Shown: in pieces, positions 45,839-54,809 of the stretch
Layout of the letters: each line of letters opens with the position of its first letter
Position numbering within the stretch: the first letter of the stretch is position 1
NCBI GenBank assembly: GCA_964353185.1
Contig: CAYGUV010000002.1
Coordinates: forward strand, 124,001 to 188,000
Direction of reading: 5' to 3'
Length of the DNA: 64,000 nucleotides
From: GCA-2708415 sp964353185
Lineage (GTDB): Bacteria > Pseudomonadota > Alphaproteobacteria > Micavibrionales > Micavibrionaceae
Position numbers and translations under genes: made by a program
The notes under the pieces: generated by a model
Told to the model about the DNA's origin: nothing
Databases searched by the model: none
Seen by the model: the letters and a program-made list of their open reading frames with translations, nothing else

Positions 45839-47368
45839 ATTCGCACCCCATTTATTATCATCGCCAGCCTATCCTTGGTCGCTTGTTCTGTTGTAAGTGA
45901 TAATGATGCGTCTGCCTTTAAAAATTTGGGTTTCTTTGAGCGTTTTCAAAATACAGATCAAAACACATACACCCTGAACGAATATCAACAATCAAGTCGC
46001 GGTTGGTGGACGCATTATAATGACCCCGCACTTAACCAATATGTTGAAAGATTACTCTCGCAGAATATCGAATTAAAAATTGCCGCCGAACGTATAGTTC
46101 AGGCACAGGAGCAAATTAAAATCTCGAATGCGGGCTTTTACCCTACATTATCTGCTGATGCCAGTGCCGCGCGTGCCGCTAACCCTATTAATAATAGCGT
46201 CTTTCCGATTGCGAATGCTGGTGATAAAAATTACACAACATCTTATGATGCAGGGCTATCATCTTCATGGCAATTAGATCTATTTGGCGCCATTCGTAAT
46301 GATGCGAAATCAAGCCAAGCAAATTATCTCGCTACCCAAGCCAACCGTGACGCTCTGGTGCAAAGTTTAATTGCTCAACTGGTGAACGTACGTGTTGCAA
46401 TTGCCAATATTAATGCGGAAATAGATTTAATTAACCAAACAATAGAGAGTCGCAAAAAATCATTAGAAATCATTGAAAACCGCTACAAACTTGGCGTGGA
46501 AAATGTTTCTGCGTTAGATGTACGCCTTGCCCGTGAAAACTTAGCCGCCGCAAAAGCTCAAATTCCACCCCTCCAATCACGCTTGAGCGAGCAGGTTTAT
46601 GCTCTTAATATCTTAATGGGCGAAATGCCTGACCAAAATGCGATCAATACCAAAAGTAACCTTTCGGTTTTACCCCCGCCCAATCGTCTAAAACTTCCCC
46701 CTCCGGTTGCTTTAATAGATTTGCGTCCTGATTTACAAGGCGATGAATACCGCTTAGCCGCCGCAAAATATAACGTTAATGTTGCCATGGCCGCCTTATA
46801 CCCATCAGTTTCTTTATCGGGGGGCTATGGTTTTTCTGCAGAAGATGTTGGCGACCTTATTTCCGTCGAAAAAATTGCGTGGAATTTATTGGCCAACGTG
46901 ACACAGCCCCTTTTCCAAGGCGGCAAGCTTCGCGCAAATGTACGCCTAAGCGAAAGCATCGCACGCGAACTTGCGGCGCAATACGCCCAAAACATCCTTA
47001 ATGCCATGCAAGAGGTTGAGAACGCCCTTCAACAAGAAGAAAACCTTCGCCAACAATTAGACGCCCTCACAAAGACTAATAATGAAGCACAAAAGGCGTA
47101 TGATCTGGCACAAAACCGTTATAAGCGCGGGCTTTTACCAATCAACGACGTCCTAAATACTGAACGGCGTGTCCTTTCCCAAAAACAACAAATATTAACC
47201 ATTCAACAAGCCATATGGCAGGCCCGCATTAGCCTGCATCTGGCCCTTGGCGGGCAATGGGTTGATCAAAGCGGCCTAAATAACATAAACCCAACAACTA
47301 TAAACAAAATCGATTCTGTTTTGGGCGTACCCCAAGAATCTGATATCGATGAAGAAATAAAAAACTAG
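45839..47368 (+). CDS. RND efflux outer-membrane lipoprotein (NodT/OprM type), probable AUU start
   Basis: Outer-membrane factor of a tripartite pump. The frame has no upstream ATG, GTG or TTG. The first conventional codon (TTG 45875) falls inside an obvious lipoprotein signal peptide, RTPFIIIASLSLVAC. AGGAG (45827-45831) stands seven bases before ATT 45839, so I infer AUU initiation, giving 509 residues with lipidated Cys16. The mature protein has two OEP repeats (RGWWTHYNDPALNQYVERLL, ISNAGFYPTLSADASAARA, SSWQLDLFGAIRNDAKSSQANY, GVENVSALDVRLARENLAAAKAQ, QNRYKRGLLPINDVLNTERRVLSQKQ). It is the first gene of the efflux operon. Confidence 0.88.
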   Translation: MRTPFIIIASLSLVACSVVSDNDASAFKNLGFFERFQNTDQNTYTLNEYQQSSRGWWTHYNDPALNQYVERLLSQNIELKIAAERIVQAQEQIKISNAGFYPTLSADASAARAANPINNSVFPIANAGDKNYTTSYDAGLSSSWQLDLFGAIRNDAKSSQANYLATQANRDALVQSLIAQLVNVRVAIANINAEIDLINQTIESRKKSLEIIENRYKLGVENVSALDVRLARENLAAAKAQIPPLQSRLSEQVYALNILMGEMPDQNAINTKSNLSVLPPPNRLKLPPPVALIDLRPDLQGDEYRLAAAKYNVNVAMAALYPSVSLSGGYGFSAEDVGDLISVEKIAWNLLANVTQPLFQGGKLRANVRLSESIARELAAQYAQNILNAMQEVENALQQEENLRQQLDALTKTNNEAQKAYDLAQNRYKRGLLPINDVLNTERRVLSQKQQILTIQQAIWQARISLHLALGGQWVDQSGLNNINPTTINKIDSVLGVPQESDIDEEIKN

Positions 47369-47377
47369 GAAAATACC

Positions 47378-48727
47378 ATGTCCGATACGCCAGAAAATCA
47401 ACCACCCTATAACGATCTTCATCGTCCGCAGTTTCAACAAACAGCGCCAGAAAATAACGCGCCAGAAGAAAACAAAAATTATGAAGATGAGCTCCCAAAA
47501 AAGCCCAGCGCATGGAAGGCAAATATTCAGCTTTTAATCGTCCTTGGTTTTATTATAGGCGGCTTCGTCGTTTCACAAACCCTTCAAGTTGAAGAAGAGC
47601 CACAAAAACAAGAAAACCAAGTTCGCGACCTTTTGGTACAAACCCAATCCATATCACCTATAACCAAGAAGATTATATTCACACGTACAGGCAGCATCTC
47701 GGTAAATGGGCTAATAAACATCGTGCCACAAGTTTCAGGCAGGGTAACACGCGTCAATTCTGATTTTAACAATGGCGGTGTCTTTGATAAAAACCAGACA
47801 TTATTTACGATTGAACGAGCAGATTTTATAAATGCCCTTAATATTGCCAAAGCTCAAGTTGAACAAGCACGTACAGCTTTAGAGATACAAAAAGCTGAAA
47901 GCCAAGCATCCATCAACGAATGGAATAGCATTAATCCAAGTTTGACGCCGCCCGCCCTTGTTGCAAAAAAACCACAACTTGCGCAGGCACAAGCCAATTT
48001 AAAAGCCGCGCAGGCACAATTAGCCGACGCCAATTTGGCATTAAACCGAACGAAATTTAATTATGATTTTGCAGGCCGTATTGTTGATACAACTATTGAA
48101 CAAGGGCAATTTGTCCAAGCAGGGCAGGCCTATGGCCAAGCTTACCCAAAAGATTCCCTCGAAATTATTGTCCCTGTTGAAGATAAAATTTTGCGTTACA
48201 TGGATATTAACGAAAGTGACGTTAACATCCGCATCAAATATCGCGGTGAAGATATCACCTTAAAAGGAATGGTTGACCGAATTGGCAGTGTGCTTAACCA
48301 AAATACCCGTTTCGTCGATGTCGTTATTAAACCCAAAGATGATGATTGGGATATGTTGATCCCAGGCGTTTTTGTTGAGGTAGATCTTATCGGTAAATCT
48401 ATCGAAAATGTTTGGGAAATACCGAACGAAGCCATGCAAGGCCAAAGCGATATTTGGATTATTCGCGAGGACAATACGCTCGAACTTTATAAACCAGACA
48501 TTATCACAACCCACCCGCAAACAACTGATGCCATCGGCAATGGTCAAACTGTAAATATTGTTCTTGGCTTACTGACAGGGGCAAGCGAAGGCATGAATGT
48601 ACGTATAAACACCCCAACAGACGATAATAATGACAAAATGGGAAGCGCCCCACCGCGCAACAACAAAGAAGATGAAAGCAACAACATGCCAATCACTTCA
48701 CCCATTAATGAGAGTGACAAAGAATAA
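47378..48727 (+). CDS. RND efflux periplasmic adaptor (membrane fusion protein)
   Basis: A 449-residue HlyD/AcrA-family adaptor. A disordered Pro/Asn/Glu-rich cytoplasmic segment of about 45 residues precedes one membrane helix (IQLLIVLGFIIGGFVVSQTL). Then come lipoyl strands (VNGLINIVPQVSGRVTRVNSDFNNGGVFDKNQTLFTIE), a helical hairpin rich in Ala/Gln (QAQANLKAAQAQLADANLAL), the second lipoyl half and a beta-barrel (MLIPGVFVEVDLIGKSIENVWEIPNEAM). It lies nine bases after the outer-membrane gene and two bases before the permease. The unusually long hydrophilic N-terminus is outside the core family fold. Confidence 0.92.
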   Translation: MSDTPENQPPYNDLHRPQFQQTAPENNAPEENKNYEDELPKKPSAWKANIQLLIVLGFIIGGFVVSQTLQVEEEPQKQENQVRDLLVQTQSISPITKKIIFTRTGSISVNGLINIVPQVSGRVTRVNSDFNNGGVFDKNQTLFTIERADFINALNIAKAQVEQARTALEIQKAESQASINEWNSINPSLTPPALVAKKPQLAQAQANLKAAQAQLADANLALNRTKFNYDFAGRIVDTTIEQGQFVQAGQAYGQAYPKDSLEIIVPVEDKILRYMDINESDVNIRIKYRGEDITLKGMVDRIGSVLNQNTRFVDVVIKPKDDDWDMLIPGVFVEVDLIGKSIENVWEIPNEAMQGQSDIWIIREDNTLELYKPDIITTHPQTTDAIGNGQTVNIVLGLLTGASEGMNVRINTPTDDNNDKMGSAPPRNNKEDESNNMPITSPINESDKE

Positions 48728-48729
48728 TC

Positions 48730-51700
48730 ATGGAACAACACTCAGGAAATAGCCTTGTCGCCTGGTTTGCAGGAAATAAAGCAGCCGCAAATATTATGAT
48801 GATCTTCTTCATACTGGCTGGTATTGGCAGTATCATGACCATGGTCCGCGAAACATTTCCAACCATCGATCCAAAAATTATTAATATCACAGTGCCCTAC
48901 CCCGGCGCCACCCCCCAAGACGTGGAAAGCGGTATAACAAGGCGCGTTGAAGAAGCCGTTATTGGCATACAAGGCGTACAACGTGTTGAATCAAACGCCC
49001 AAGAAAGCGTCGGCGTTATCACAATTGAGCTGGAAGATTTTGTGAATGGGGAACAAGTGCTCAACGATGTTGAAACAGAAATAAGCGCTCTACAAGATTT
49101 CCCCCCTGAAAATGCCGAGGAAATCACCATCGTTAAAATAAAACCACAAAGCGAGGTTATGTCTCTTGTCCTTTATGGTGACACTTCACAAATGGTTTTA
49201 CGTGATTGGGCGGAAACTTTAAAAGATCAAATCTTAGGGTTATCTGAGGTCACCCTTGTCGATATATCCGGCACACCTGAGCGCGAAATCAGCATCGAAG
49301 TCGCCGAAGAAAATTTGCGTAAATATGACCTGACCATAGGGGAAATTGCACAAATTGTTGGTAATTTTTCTGTCGATGTCCCCGCTGGCACCCTAAAAAC
49401 AGGTGCTTCTGAAATTCTTGTCCGCGTCAATGAACGCCGCTATTTAGGGTCAGAATTCAACAATATAACTATTCGTAGCAACATAGATGGCAGTCTTCTA
49501 CGCCTTTCAGATATTGCTATTATCAAAGATGGTTTTGAAGATGTTGATGTCATTAATCAATATAATGGACAAAATGCCGTTTTTATTGATATATCCCGAA
49601 GCAGCTCACAAGATACCCTTGATATTGAAAAACAAGTGAAAGAGTACACGCAAACAGTCGAACTTCCCGCTGACATCAACCTAGCCATTTGGAAAAATGA
49701 AACGATTATCCTAAAAGAACGCATCAGCTTGCTCGCACGAAATGCGATCTTGGGCTACATCCTCGTTTTTATTGCTCTGTTGTTATTCTTAGATTTACGT
49801 CTCGCCTTTTGGACCAGCCTTGGGATCCCAATCTCATTTTTGGGTGGAATTTTTATTGCCTCACTCTTAGGGGTCACCATTAATATGATTTCTTTATTCG
49901 CATTAATCGTGGTTTTGGGGATTGTGGTTGATGACGCCATCGTTGCGGGGGAGAGTATTTTTCACGAACAAGAAACAGGCAAATCTAAAAACCCAACATT
50001 AACAGGCATTAAAAAGATACAAGCGCCCGTTACCATTGGTGTTTTGACGACTATTGCGGCCTTCTCCCCACTGATCTTTAGCACGGGCGTATTAGGCCAA
50101 ATTTTAAAACCAATCCCGATTATTGTGATTTGTGTTTTGATTTTATCTTTAATCGAAGCTTTCCTTATCTTACCAGCCCATTTATCTGATTCAAAAAAAT
50201 GGAGCATGGGTCTACTTGCTTATCTTCGTAAAAAAGTAACGCTCGGCCTTAATTGGTTTGTTGATAAAATAGTTTTAAAATTCGCAGAAGTTGCAATTGC
50301 CGCGCGCTATGTTTTTGTTCTCATTGTTTTTGTCATTATCGGGATTGCCTTTGCCCAAGTTATTACGGGCAATATTAAATTTATTTTCTTTCCACAAATT
50401 GAAAGCGATGAAATACGCGTTAATTTAGAAATGCCTGTTGGCACAAACTTTGCCACAACAAAATATTATGCCGATCAAATCACCCAAAGTTTTGATGCAC
50501 TCGCACAAGAATATAAAGAGGAAAATGGATCTGATCTTTATAAAAATATAGCCGTTAGCATCGGCCTGTCTTTTGGGGATCGCGGAGGCCCCGCATCAAT
50601 TTCTAGCGGCGGAATATCGACGAACATAGCAGAAATTACAGTCGAATTAGAAAATTCAAATAACCGTAAAATTGGCGCCCGTGAAATATCGCAAAAATGG
50701 CGCGCAAAAGTACCCGAAATTCCACAGGTTAAAAACCTCACCTTCGAAAGCTCACTGGTGAGTGGCGGCGCCGACATTAATATCGAATTATCCCACCGTG
50801 ATAGCGATATTTTGGAACGCGCGTCCGAGCAATTAAAACTTGATATGCAATCCATGGATACCTTGACCGAGGTCGTCGACTCGCTTGAGCCGGGTAAACA
50901 AGAATTTATTTATGAGCTAACCGATGCGGGTCTTGCCGCAGGTCTAACGCCATTTGATATTGGCCTACAATTGCGTGATTTATTCCGCGGCCGCTCCGTA
51001 GATCGTATTCAACGTGGTTCTAACGAAATTGAAATCTTTGTGCGTTATCCTAAGAATTTGCGCGAAAATCTTTCCACCCTCGAACAAATTAGAATACGTC
51101 TGCCTTCAGGTGAACGCGCCCCCCTCAGCCTACTGGCTGAAATAGAAGAAAGCTTTAGCCCCTCAATCATAAAGCGTGTTGATGGCCGTAAAATTGTCAG
51201 CATCACTGCCGATGTTGCAAATTCAGATATCAGCCCCGATCAAGTGATTGCGGAAATTAAGGAAAAATATTATGCCCCCTTACAAGATCAATACCCATTA
51301 TTAAACTTTACCTTAGCAGGTCAGAACAAAGATCAACAAAATGATCTGGCAACTTTGGGTAAAAATATGTTGGTCGCGCTGATGGTTATTTTTGTATTGC
51401 TCACCTCGCAATTACGCAGTTACGCCAAACCATTTATTATTATGCTGACAATACCACTGGGGATTGCAGGCGCAATATATGCCCATTTATTATTAGGCGA
51501 GAATCTCTCTTTCATATCTTTATTTGGTATGGTCGCCTTAACGGGTGTTGTCATTAACGATTCTGTCGTGTTGGTCGATTACTATAATAAAATGCGCGAG
51601 GAAGAACCAGATACCCCCATCATTGACACCGCGCTCATATCATTAAAACGTCGCTTCCGACCAATCTTACTCACAACACTCACAACCAGCTTAGGGCTCT

Positions 51701-51873
51701 TCCCCATGCTTCTTGAAACTAGTTTGCAGGCACAATTTATTATACCCATGGCCATATCGTTGGCCGGCGGCATTATCTTCGCCAGTGCGATTTTGATTTT
51801 CTTTATTCCGGCCTTACTCGTCATTTTCAACGAAATTAACGGGGTTGTGGTAAAAGCAAAAAGTAAGTTTTAA
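48730..51873 (+). CDS. RND efflux permease (AcrB/HAE1-like superfamily)
   Basis: A 1047-residue proton-driven inner-membrane pump with the duplicated RND plan: helix 1 at about 17-37, a large periplasmic loop, helices 2-6, then the same again. The proton-relay Asp pair is in IVVLGIVVDDAIVAGESIFHEQ (helix 4), and GVVINDSVVLVDYYNKMREEEP marks helix 10. ETFPTIDPKIINITVPYPGATPQDVESGITRRVEEA is the conserved entry of the porter domain. Substrates cannot be deduced. It closes a three-gene operon (outer-membrane factor, adaptor, pump) with no regulator gene adjoining. Confidence 0.95.
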   Translation: MEQHSGNSLVAWFAGNKAAANIMMIFFILAGIGSIMTMVRETFPTIDPKIINITVPYPGATPQDVESGITRRVEEAVIGIQGVQRVESNAQESVGVITIELEDFVNGEQVLNDVETEISALQDFPPENAEEITIVKIKPQSEVMSLVLYGDTSQMVLRDWAETLKDQILGLSEVTLVDISGTPEREISIEVAEENLRKYDLTIGEIAQIVGNFSVDVPAGTLKTGASEILVRVNERRYLGSEFNNITIRSNIDGSLLRLSDIAIIKDGFEDVDVINQYNGQNAVFIDISRSSSQDTLDIEKQVKEYTQTVELPADINLAIWKNETIILKERISLLARNAILGYILVFIALLLFLDLRLAFWTSLGIPISFLGGIFIASLLGVTINMISLFALIVVLGIVVDDAIVAGESIFHEQETGKSKNPTLTGIKKIQAPVTIGVLTTIAAFSPLIFSTGVLGQILKPIPIIVICVLILSLIEAFLILPAHLSDSKKWSMGLLAYLRKKVTLGLNWFVDKIVLKFAEVAIAARYVFVLIVFVIIGIAFAQVITGNIKFIFFPQIESDEIRVNLEMPVGTNFATTKYYADQITQSFDALAQEYKEENGSDLYKNIAVSIGLSFGDRGGPASISSGGISTNIAEITVELENSNNRKIGAREISQKWRAKVPEIPQVKNLTFESSLVSGGADINIELSHRDSDILERASEQLKLDMQSMDTLTEVVDSLEPGKQEFIYELTDAGLAAGLTPFDIGLQLRDLFRGRSVDRIQRGSNEIEIFVRYPKNLRENLSTLEQIRIRLPSGERAPLSLLAEIEESFSPSIIKRVDGRKIVSITADVANSDISPDQVIAEIKEKYYAPLQDQYPLLNFTLAGQNKDQQNDLATLGKNMLVALMVIFVLLTSQLRSYAKPFIIMLTIPLGIAGAIYAHLLLGENLSFISLFGMVALTGVVINDSVVLVDYYNKMREEEPDTPIIDTALISLKRRFRPILLTTLTTSLGLFPMLLETSLQAQFIIPMAISLAGGIIFASAILIFFIPALLVIFNEINGVVVKAKSKF

Positions 51874-51881
51874 TAAACAAT

Positions 51882-51909
51882 AAAAAAAGAGCCAGCGATT
51901 AACTGGCCC
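51882..51909 (-). terminator. rho-independent terminator of the glycine-zipper lipoprotein gene
   Basis: On the minus strand GGCCAG / CTGGCT pair around a 7-base loop and are followed by CTTTTTTT. The hairpin also sits 16 bases after the RND permease stop and may serve both convergent units. Confidence 0.7.
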
Positions 51910-51935
51910 TTTCATAATTTTTTTTGAATATAAAC

Positions 51936-52166
51936 TTATCTATCTAAATTAATGTCATCTTTATCTGTTAAACCACCAGTGGCCGCGCCAATCGCTCCAC
52001 CTAAAATTGCGCCACCTGCAACACTACCACCCGTAGCAGCAGCACCCACGGCGCCTACACCTGCACCAATACCACCACCTGATAAGGCGCGCTCTCCACG
52101 GCTTTCACCACATGCTGTTAATGCTAAAGTTGCCATAGCGGCAAGTGTTAAAGTAAATAATTTCAT
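51936..52166 (-). CDS. small glycine-zipper lipoprotein
   Basis: A 76-residue exported lipoprotein. The signal peptide MKLFTLTLAAMATLALTAC ends in the lipobox LTAC (Cys19). The mature part is a Gly/Ala-rich zipper (GGGIGAGVGAVGAAATGGSVAGGAILGGAIGAATGG) with GxxxG spacing, which can form tightly packed membrane helices, and ends in an acidic tail. Such YMGG/17-kDa-antigen-like proteins are abundant in proteobacterial outer membranes; the role is unknown. AAGGAG stands five to six bases before the ATG. It is divergent from the small-protein pair at 52.3 kb, with repeat sequences between them. Confidence 0.8.
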   Translation of the reverse strand: MKLFTLTLAAMATLALTACGESRGERALSGGGIGAGVGAVGAAATGGSVAGGAILGGAIGAATGGLTDKDDINLDR

Positions 52167-52232
52167 AGCTGTCTCCTTTGTTAGTTGAATGATACTAACT
52201 TTGAAAAACGTTATTAAGTTCCTTTGCGCCTA

Positions 52233-52297
52233 TTTGTTACATAATTGTTACAATATTTTTCACGAATATTACAAAACCGTAATTTGAATGTAACAAA
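52233..52297. promoter_or_regulatory. TGTTAC tandem and inverted repeats between divergent genes
   Basis: TGTTAC at 52235-52240 and 52246-52251 are direct repeats 11 bases apart. TTTGTTACAT (52233-52242) recurs as its exact inverse ATGTAACAAA (52288-52297). The 11-base period suits an OmpR-type response regulator binding in tandem; this is inference. Confidence 0.4.
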
Positions 52298-52343
52298 CAA
52301 GTCATATTCTATTTTCAGCAACAAACAAACGAAGGAAAAGAAA

Positions 52344-52568
52344 ATGAACTTACCTAAACAACCAACAAGGATAATACACCCATCTATTCAAGATATTTAT
52401 ATTAAGCCTAATACGTCTATTGATCATCAAGATAAAAATATTCTTGTTATTAAAACTTTTAATAACGAAGAAGGCATTATGAATTTACTTGCCGATCTAA
52501 AAGACATCCAAGCCCAAGCAGAAGAACAAATTGGTCATATTGATCGCGTCGATTTAACGGTACATTAG
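52344..52568 (+). CDS. hypothetical small protein (74 aa)
   Basis: Start ATG 52344 is chosen for GAAGGA placed seven bases upstream; the frame is open earlier, but the added residues look non-coding. The product is hydrophilic with a short N-terminal Pro/Lys/Arg segment (MNLPKQPTRIIHPSIQDIYI) and a C-terminal amphipathic helix (MNLLADLKDIQAQAEEQIGHID). No signal peptide, membrane helix or recognised domain. One base separates its stop from the next small gene, so the pair is probably co-translated. Confidence 0.6.
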   Translation: MNLPKQPTRIIHPSIQDIYIKPNTSIDHQDKNILVIKTFNNEEGIMNLLADLKDIQAQAEEQIGHIDRVDLTVH

Positions 52569-52569
52569 A

Positions 52570-52764
52570 ATGTTAAAAACTTTCTTATTAATTGTTGGAC
52601 TTAACCTAGGTTTTTTCTTGGTAATCGCTTCACAGCTTCCATTTAAATCACATGACTCTGGGTTACGCGGACAATTACTTGAAGCAGGCTTTATAAAAGG
52701 AAATGAAGTAAATGCAGACAACAGCATTCAAATGGCAAATTTAGAAACGAGCGTTGTTAAATAA
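52570..52764 (+). CDS. hypothetical small exported or membrane-anchored protein (64 aa)
   Basis: The 64-residue product has an N-terminal hydrophobic stretch (MLKTFLLIVGLNLGFFLVIASQL) that is either a signal anchor or an uncleaved signal peptide. About 40 polar residues follow, including LRGQLLEAGFIKGNEVNADN. No lipobox is present. It lies one base after the 74-residue gene and depends on it for ribosome access. No family is recognised. Confidence 0.58.
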   Translation: MLKTFLLIVGLNLGFFLVIASQLPFKSHDSGLRGQLLEAGFIKGNEVNADNSIQMANLETSVVK

Positions 52765-52828
52765 GAACGACTAACGTTGAACCAACCTCCCATTTAATGT
52801 TTGAGTGTTTTGCAATAAATTTAATTTC

Positions 52829-53977
52829 CTACTTTTGAGCCTTTGATTTGTTTTTTATGAATGCAGTTTCATATTCACCTATAATCTCTAGATCAAAGCT
52901 ACCCGGTTTCATATTGAGGTATGAGCTTTTAGACAGTTTTATTACTTTTACAGGCTCCTCGCTCTCTCTGCAGCCTTTTAATACTCCAACTGCTCCTGCA
53001 ATTTCATACCAATTAGTCTCCAGAGCCCCTGCATACTGAACAACACCCATATCTATACCAGACATTTTTGATTGATCCGCTGATGTATTTAAGTACCTAT
53101 CACAATTTCTAAAGTGATTATAGATTTCTATATTGCGTTCTAAAGTAATATTCACTACCTCTTCTCCGTTTAAAACAACCAGAACATTACTTTGAAGTCT
53201 GTCATTAAGTTGAATTGAGATACAAAATTCAGCCCAGTCATTAAAATCTAATTGTTTAGATAAAGTGAAAACGTCTTTAACATTATTTGCCCCCCTCACT
53301 ATTAAGTGAGGTATTCTACCATTGTCCAAAATAAGACTGTATCGCATGGGAGACTGAGGATACATTGAATCCATTAAGATAGATTTTTCAGAAAGCTGTT
53401 GTTCATACAAATAGAAGCATAAAAAAACAGTAGAGCACGATATGTTTTTTAGTACACTTATACCATTATCTAAAATTAGCTGTGCAATACTAACCAGCAT
53501 AGATTTTAAAATATCGAATCCACCTAAATCCTCACTTAAAAGCTTTGCAAAATTTTCTGGTATTTGATGATCGTAATGAGATCCCCCATACCTATTAGCA
53601 TAAAATCCTAAAATTTCATTCACTTTCAATTTTTCACCTTCGTATTCCAGTACTTCAAAATCCAAAAAATCTGTCAAAGAAATTTTCTCTTGATTTTCGT
53701 TTGTCCTTACCGAGGAAAATGGTATTCCACAAACCTTTATCTTAGGCCGCTGTGTTTCTTTTTGTACAACAGGATTTAAAAAAAACACTTGGTCTGAGGA
53801 AGAAATTTCTAAATTTTGCCAATTTTTAGACTGAACATATATATTCATATTCGCTCCTATAGTATCCGCAATATCTAATAGAAGTGATTTTTTGCCACGC
53901 GATTTTTCTATCAATAATGAACGAAGCTGCCCATAAATTGGGATCAACAGGTGAGGCCTACTTTGTGCTGATTGCAA
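52829..53977 (-). CDS. hypothetical protein (at least 382 aa), start unresolved
   Basis: Not recognised. From the first conventional start (TTG 53977) it has 382 residues, but the frame continues upstream for 36 codons in coding-like sequence (TYKHREFNKAFYLRIHDLSN, then ALKIIQDC) to TAA at 54086-54088 without any ATG, GTG or TTG. ATT 54068-54070 is a possible AUU start. The C-terminal half (ILDNGRIPHLIVRGANN, FNDWAEFCISIQLND, VLVVLNGEEVVNI) has the alternating strands of a lectin/LamG-like sandwich, a tentative reading. There is no signal peptide. It is more AT-rich than its neighbours and lies downstream of tRNA-Ser, which suggests acquired DNA. Confidence 0.62.
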   Translation of the reverse strand: MQSAQSRPHLLIPIYGQLRSLLIEKSRGKKSLLLDIADTIGANMNIYVQSKNWQNLEISSSDQVFFLNPVVQKETQRPKIKVCGIPFSSVRTNENQEKISLTDFLDFEVLEYEGEKLKVNEILGFYANRYGGSHYDHQIPENFAKLLSEDLGGFDILKSMLVSIAQLILDNGISVLKNISCSTVFLCFYLYEQQLSEKSILMDSMYPQSPMRYSLILDNGRIPHLIVRGANNVKDVFTLSKQLDFNDWAEFCISIQLNDRLQSNVLVVLNGEEVVNITLERNIEIYNHFRNCDRYLNTSADQSKMSGIDMGVVQYAGALETNWYEIAGAVGVLKGCRESEEPVKVIKLSKSSYLNMKPGSFDLEIIGEYETAFIKNKSKAQK

Positions 53978-54184
53978 ACAATCTTGAATGATTTTTAACG
54001 CATTTGATAAATCATGAATGCGTAAATAGAAGGCTTTATTAAATTCTCTATGTTTATATGTTTTTGTAATATTTACACCTACTCTTTATTTAGGGAGCTA
54101 TGAAATTCAGTATTCTTAACTAGCATATGATTAAAAAACTACACTATGAAAACAACAACATAAATAGTAAAGAAGTAAGAAAAA

Positions 54185-54274
54185 TGGCGGACAGAGCGGG
54201 ATTCGAACCCGCGTAGGGGGTGAACCCTAACACGCTTTCCAAGCGTGCGCCTTAAGCCACTCGGCCACCTGTCC
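54185..54274 (-). tRNA. tRNA-Ser (anticodon GGA)
   Basis: A 90-base class II tRNA on the minus strand. The acceptor GGACAGG pairs with TCTGTCC (one G-T pair), followed by discriminator G and an encoded CCA. The anticodon stem CACGC / GCGTG holds TTGGAAA (GGA anticodon, reads UCU/UCC). A long variable arm and the T arm GCGGG-TTCGAAT-CCCGC are clear. A T-rich run follows the 3' end. Confidence 0.95.
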
Positions 54275-54374
54275 GCATTGACTGGGACATTATCCGCAAA
54301 AACATATATTTTCAACCAAAGAATAAGCTGATAAACTGTTTTTACAAAATTCACCTTATCCAAGGCTTTAATCT

Positions 54375-54806
54375 ATGCGCCCCTTACTCATTCTCTTATT
54401 TATTCCTGTTTTGGCGGCTATCACGCTTGATATTCTCATCAATTTCTTTCCTGATATCGATTTGATGAAACCTTACAACATTAACCTTTATAAAGAAGGT
54501 TTTATCAAATTTGCCGATGCGGGCTGGGTTTTTGAAAGATTTGCCGCTGGACCATTCGAAACAATAAAATCAATGAGCATGGATGAAGCTGCATGGGATA
54601 AATATATAGTCCCTATCTTAAGCCTGCCGATGATTGTCGTTGCAGGTTTTCCATTTTTATTGGCCTTACTAGCTTATGGTTTATATGTTTTATTTGCCAA
54701 TAAATTCTTTATCGAAACCTTCCGTTTTAATAAAAAAACCAAAGCCAAAGACAAAACTATTTACAAAAACGCAAAAACAAACGCCTTAAAATTTAAACGT
54801 AAATAA
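54375..54806 (+). CDS. hypothetical membrane protein (143 aa)
   Basis: Not recognised. The first hydrophobic segment (LLILLFIPVLAAITLDILINFF) lies at the N-terminus and the second near residues 75-110 (YIVPILSLPMIVVAGFPFLLALLAYGLYVLF). A polar extracytoplasmic stretch with DADAG-like acidic and Trp residues separates them, and a very basic tail (FRFNKKTKAKDKTIYKNAKTNALKFKRK) would be cytoplasmic. It is divergent from tRNA-Ser and convergent with the hydrolase gene, three bases from its stop. Confidence 0.68.
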   Translation: MRPLLILLFIPVLAAITLDILINFFPDIDLMKPYNINLYKEGFIKFADAGWVFERFAAGPFETIKSMSMDEAAWDKYIVPILSLPMIVVAGFPFLLALLAYGLYVLFANKFFIETFRFNKKTKAKDKTIYKNAKTNALKFKRK

Positions 54807-54809
54807 ACG

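Noticed and set aside
52765..54185. Integrated element with att repeats next to tRNA-Ser
   Set aside because: I looked for a second copy of the tRNA 3' end around the unknown gene and found none, and no integrase is present, so only possible transfer is claimed.
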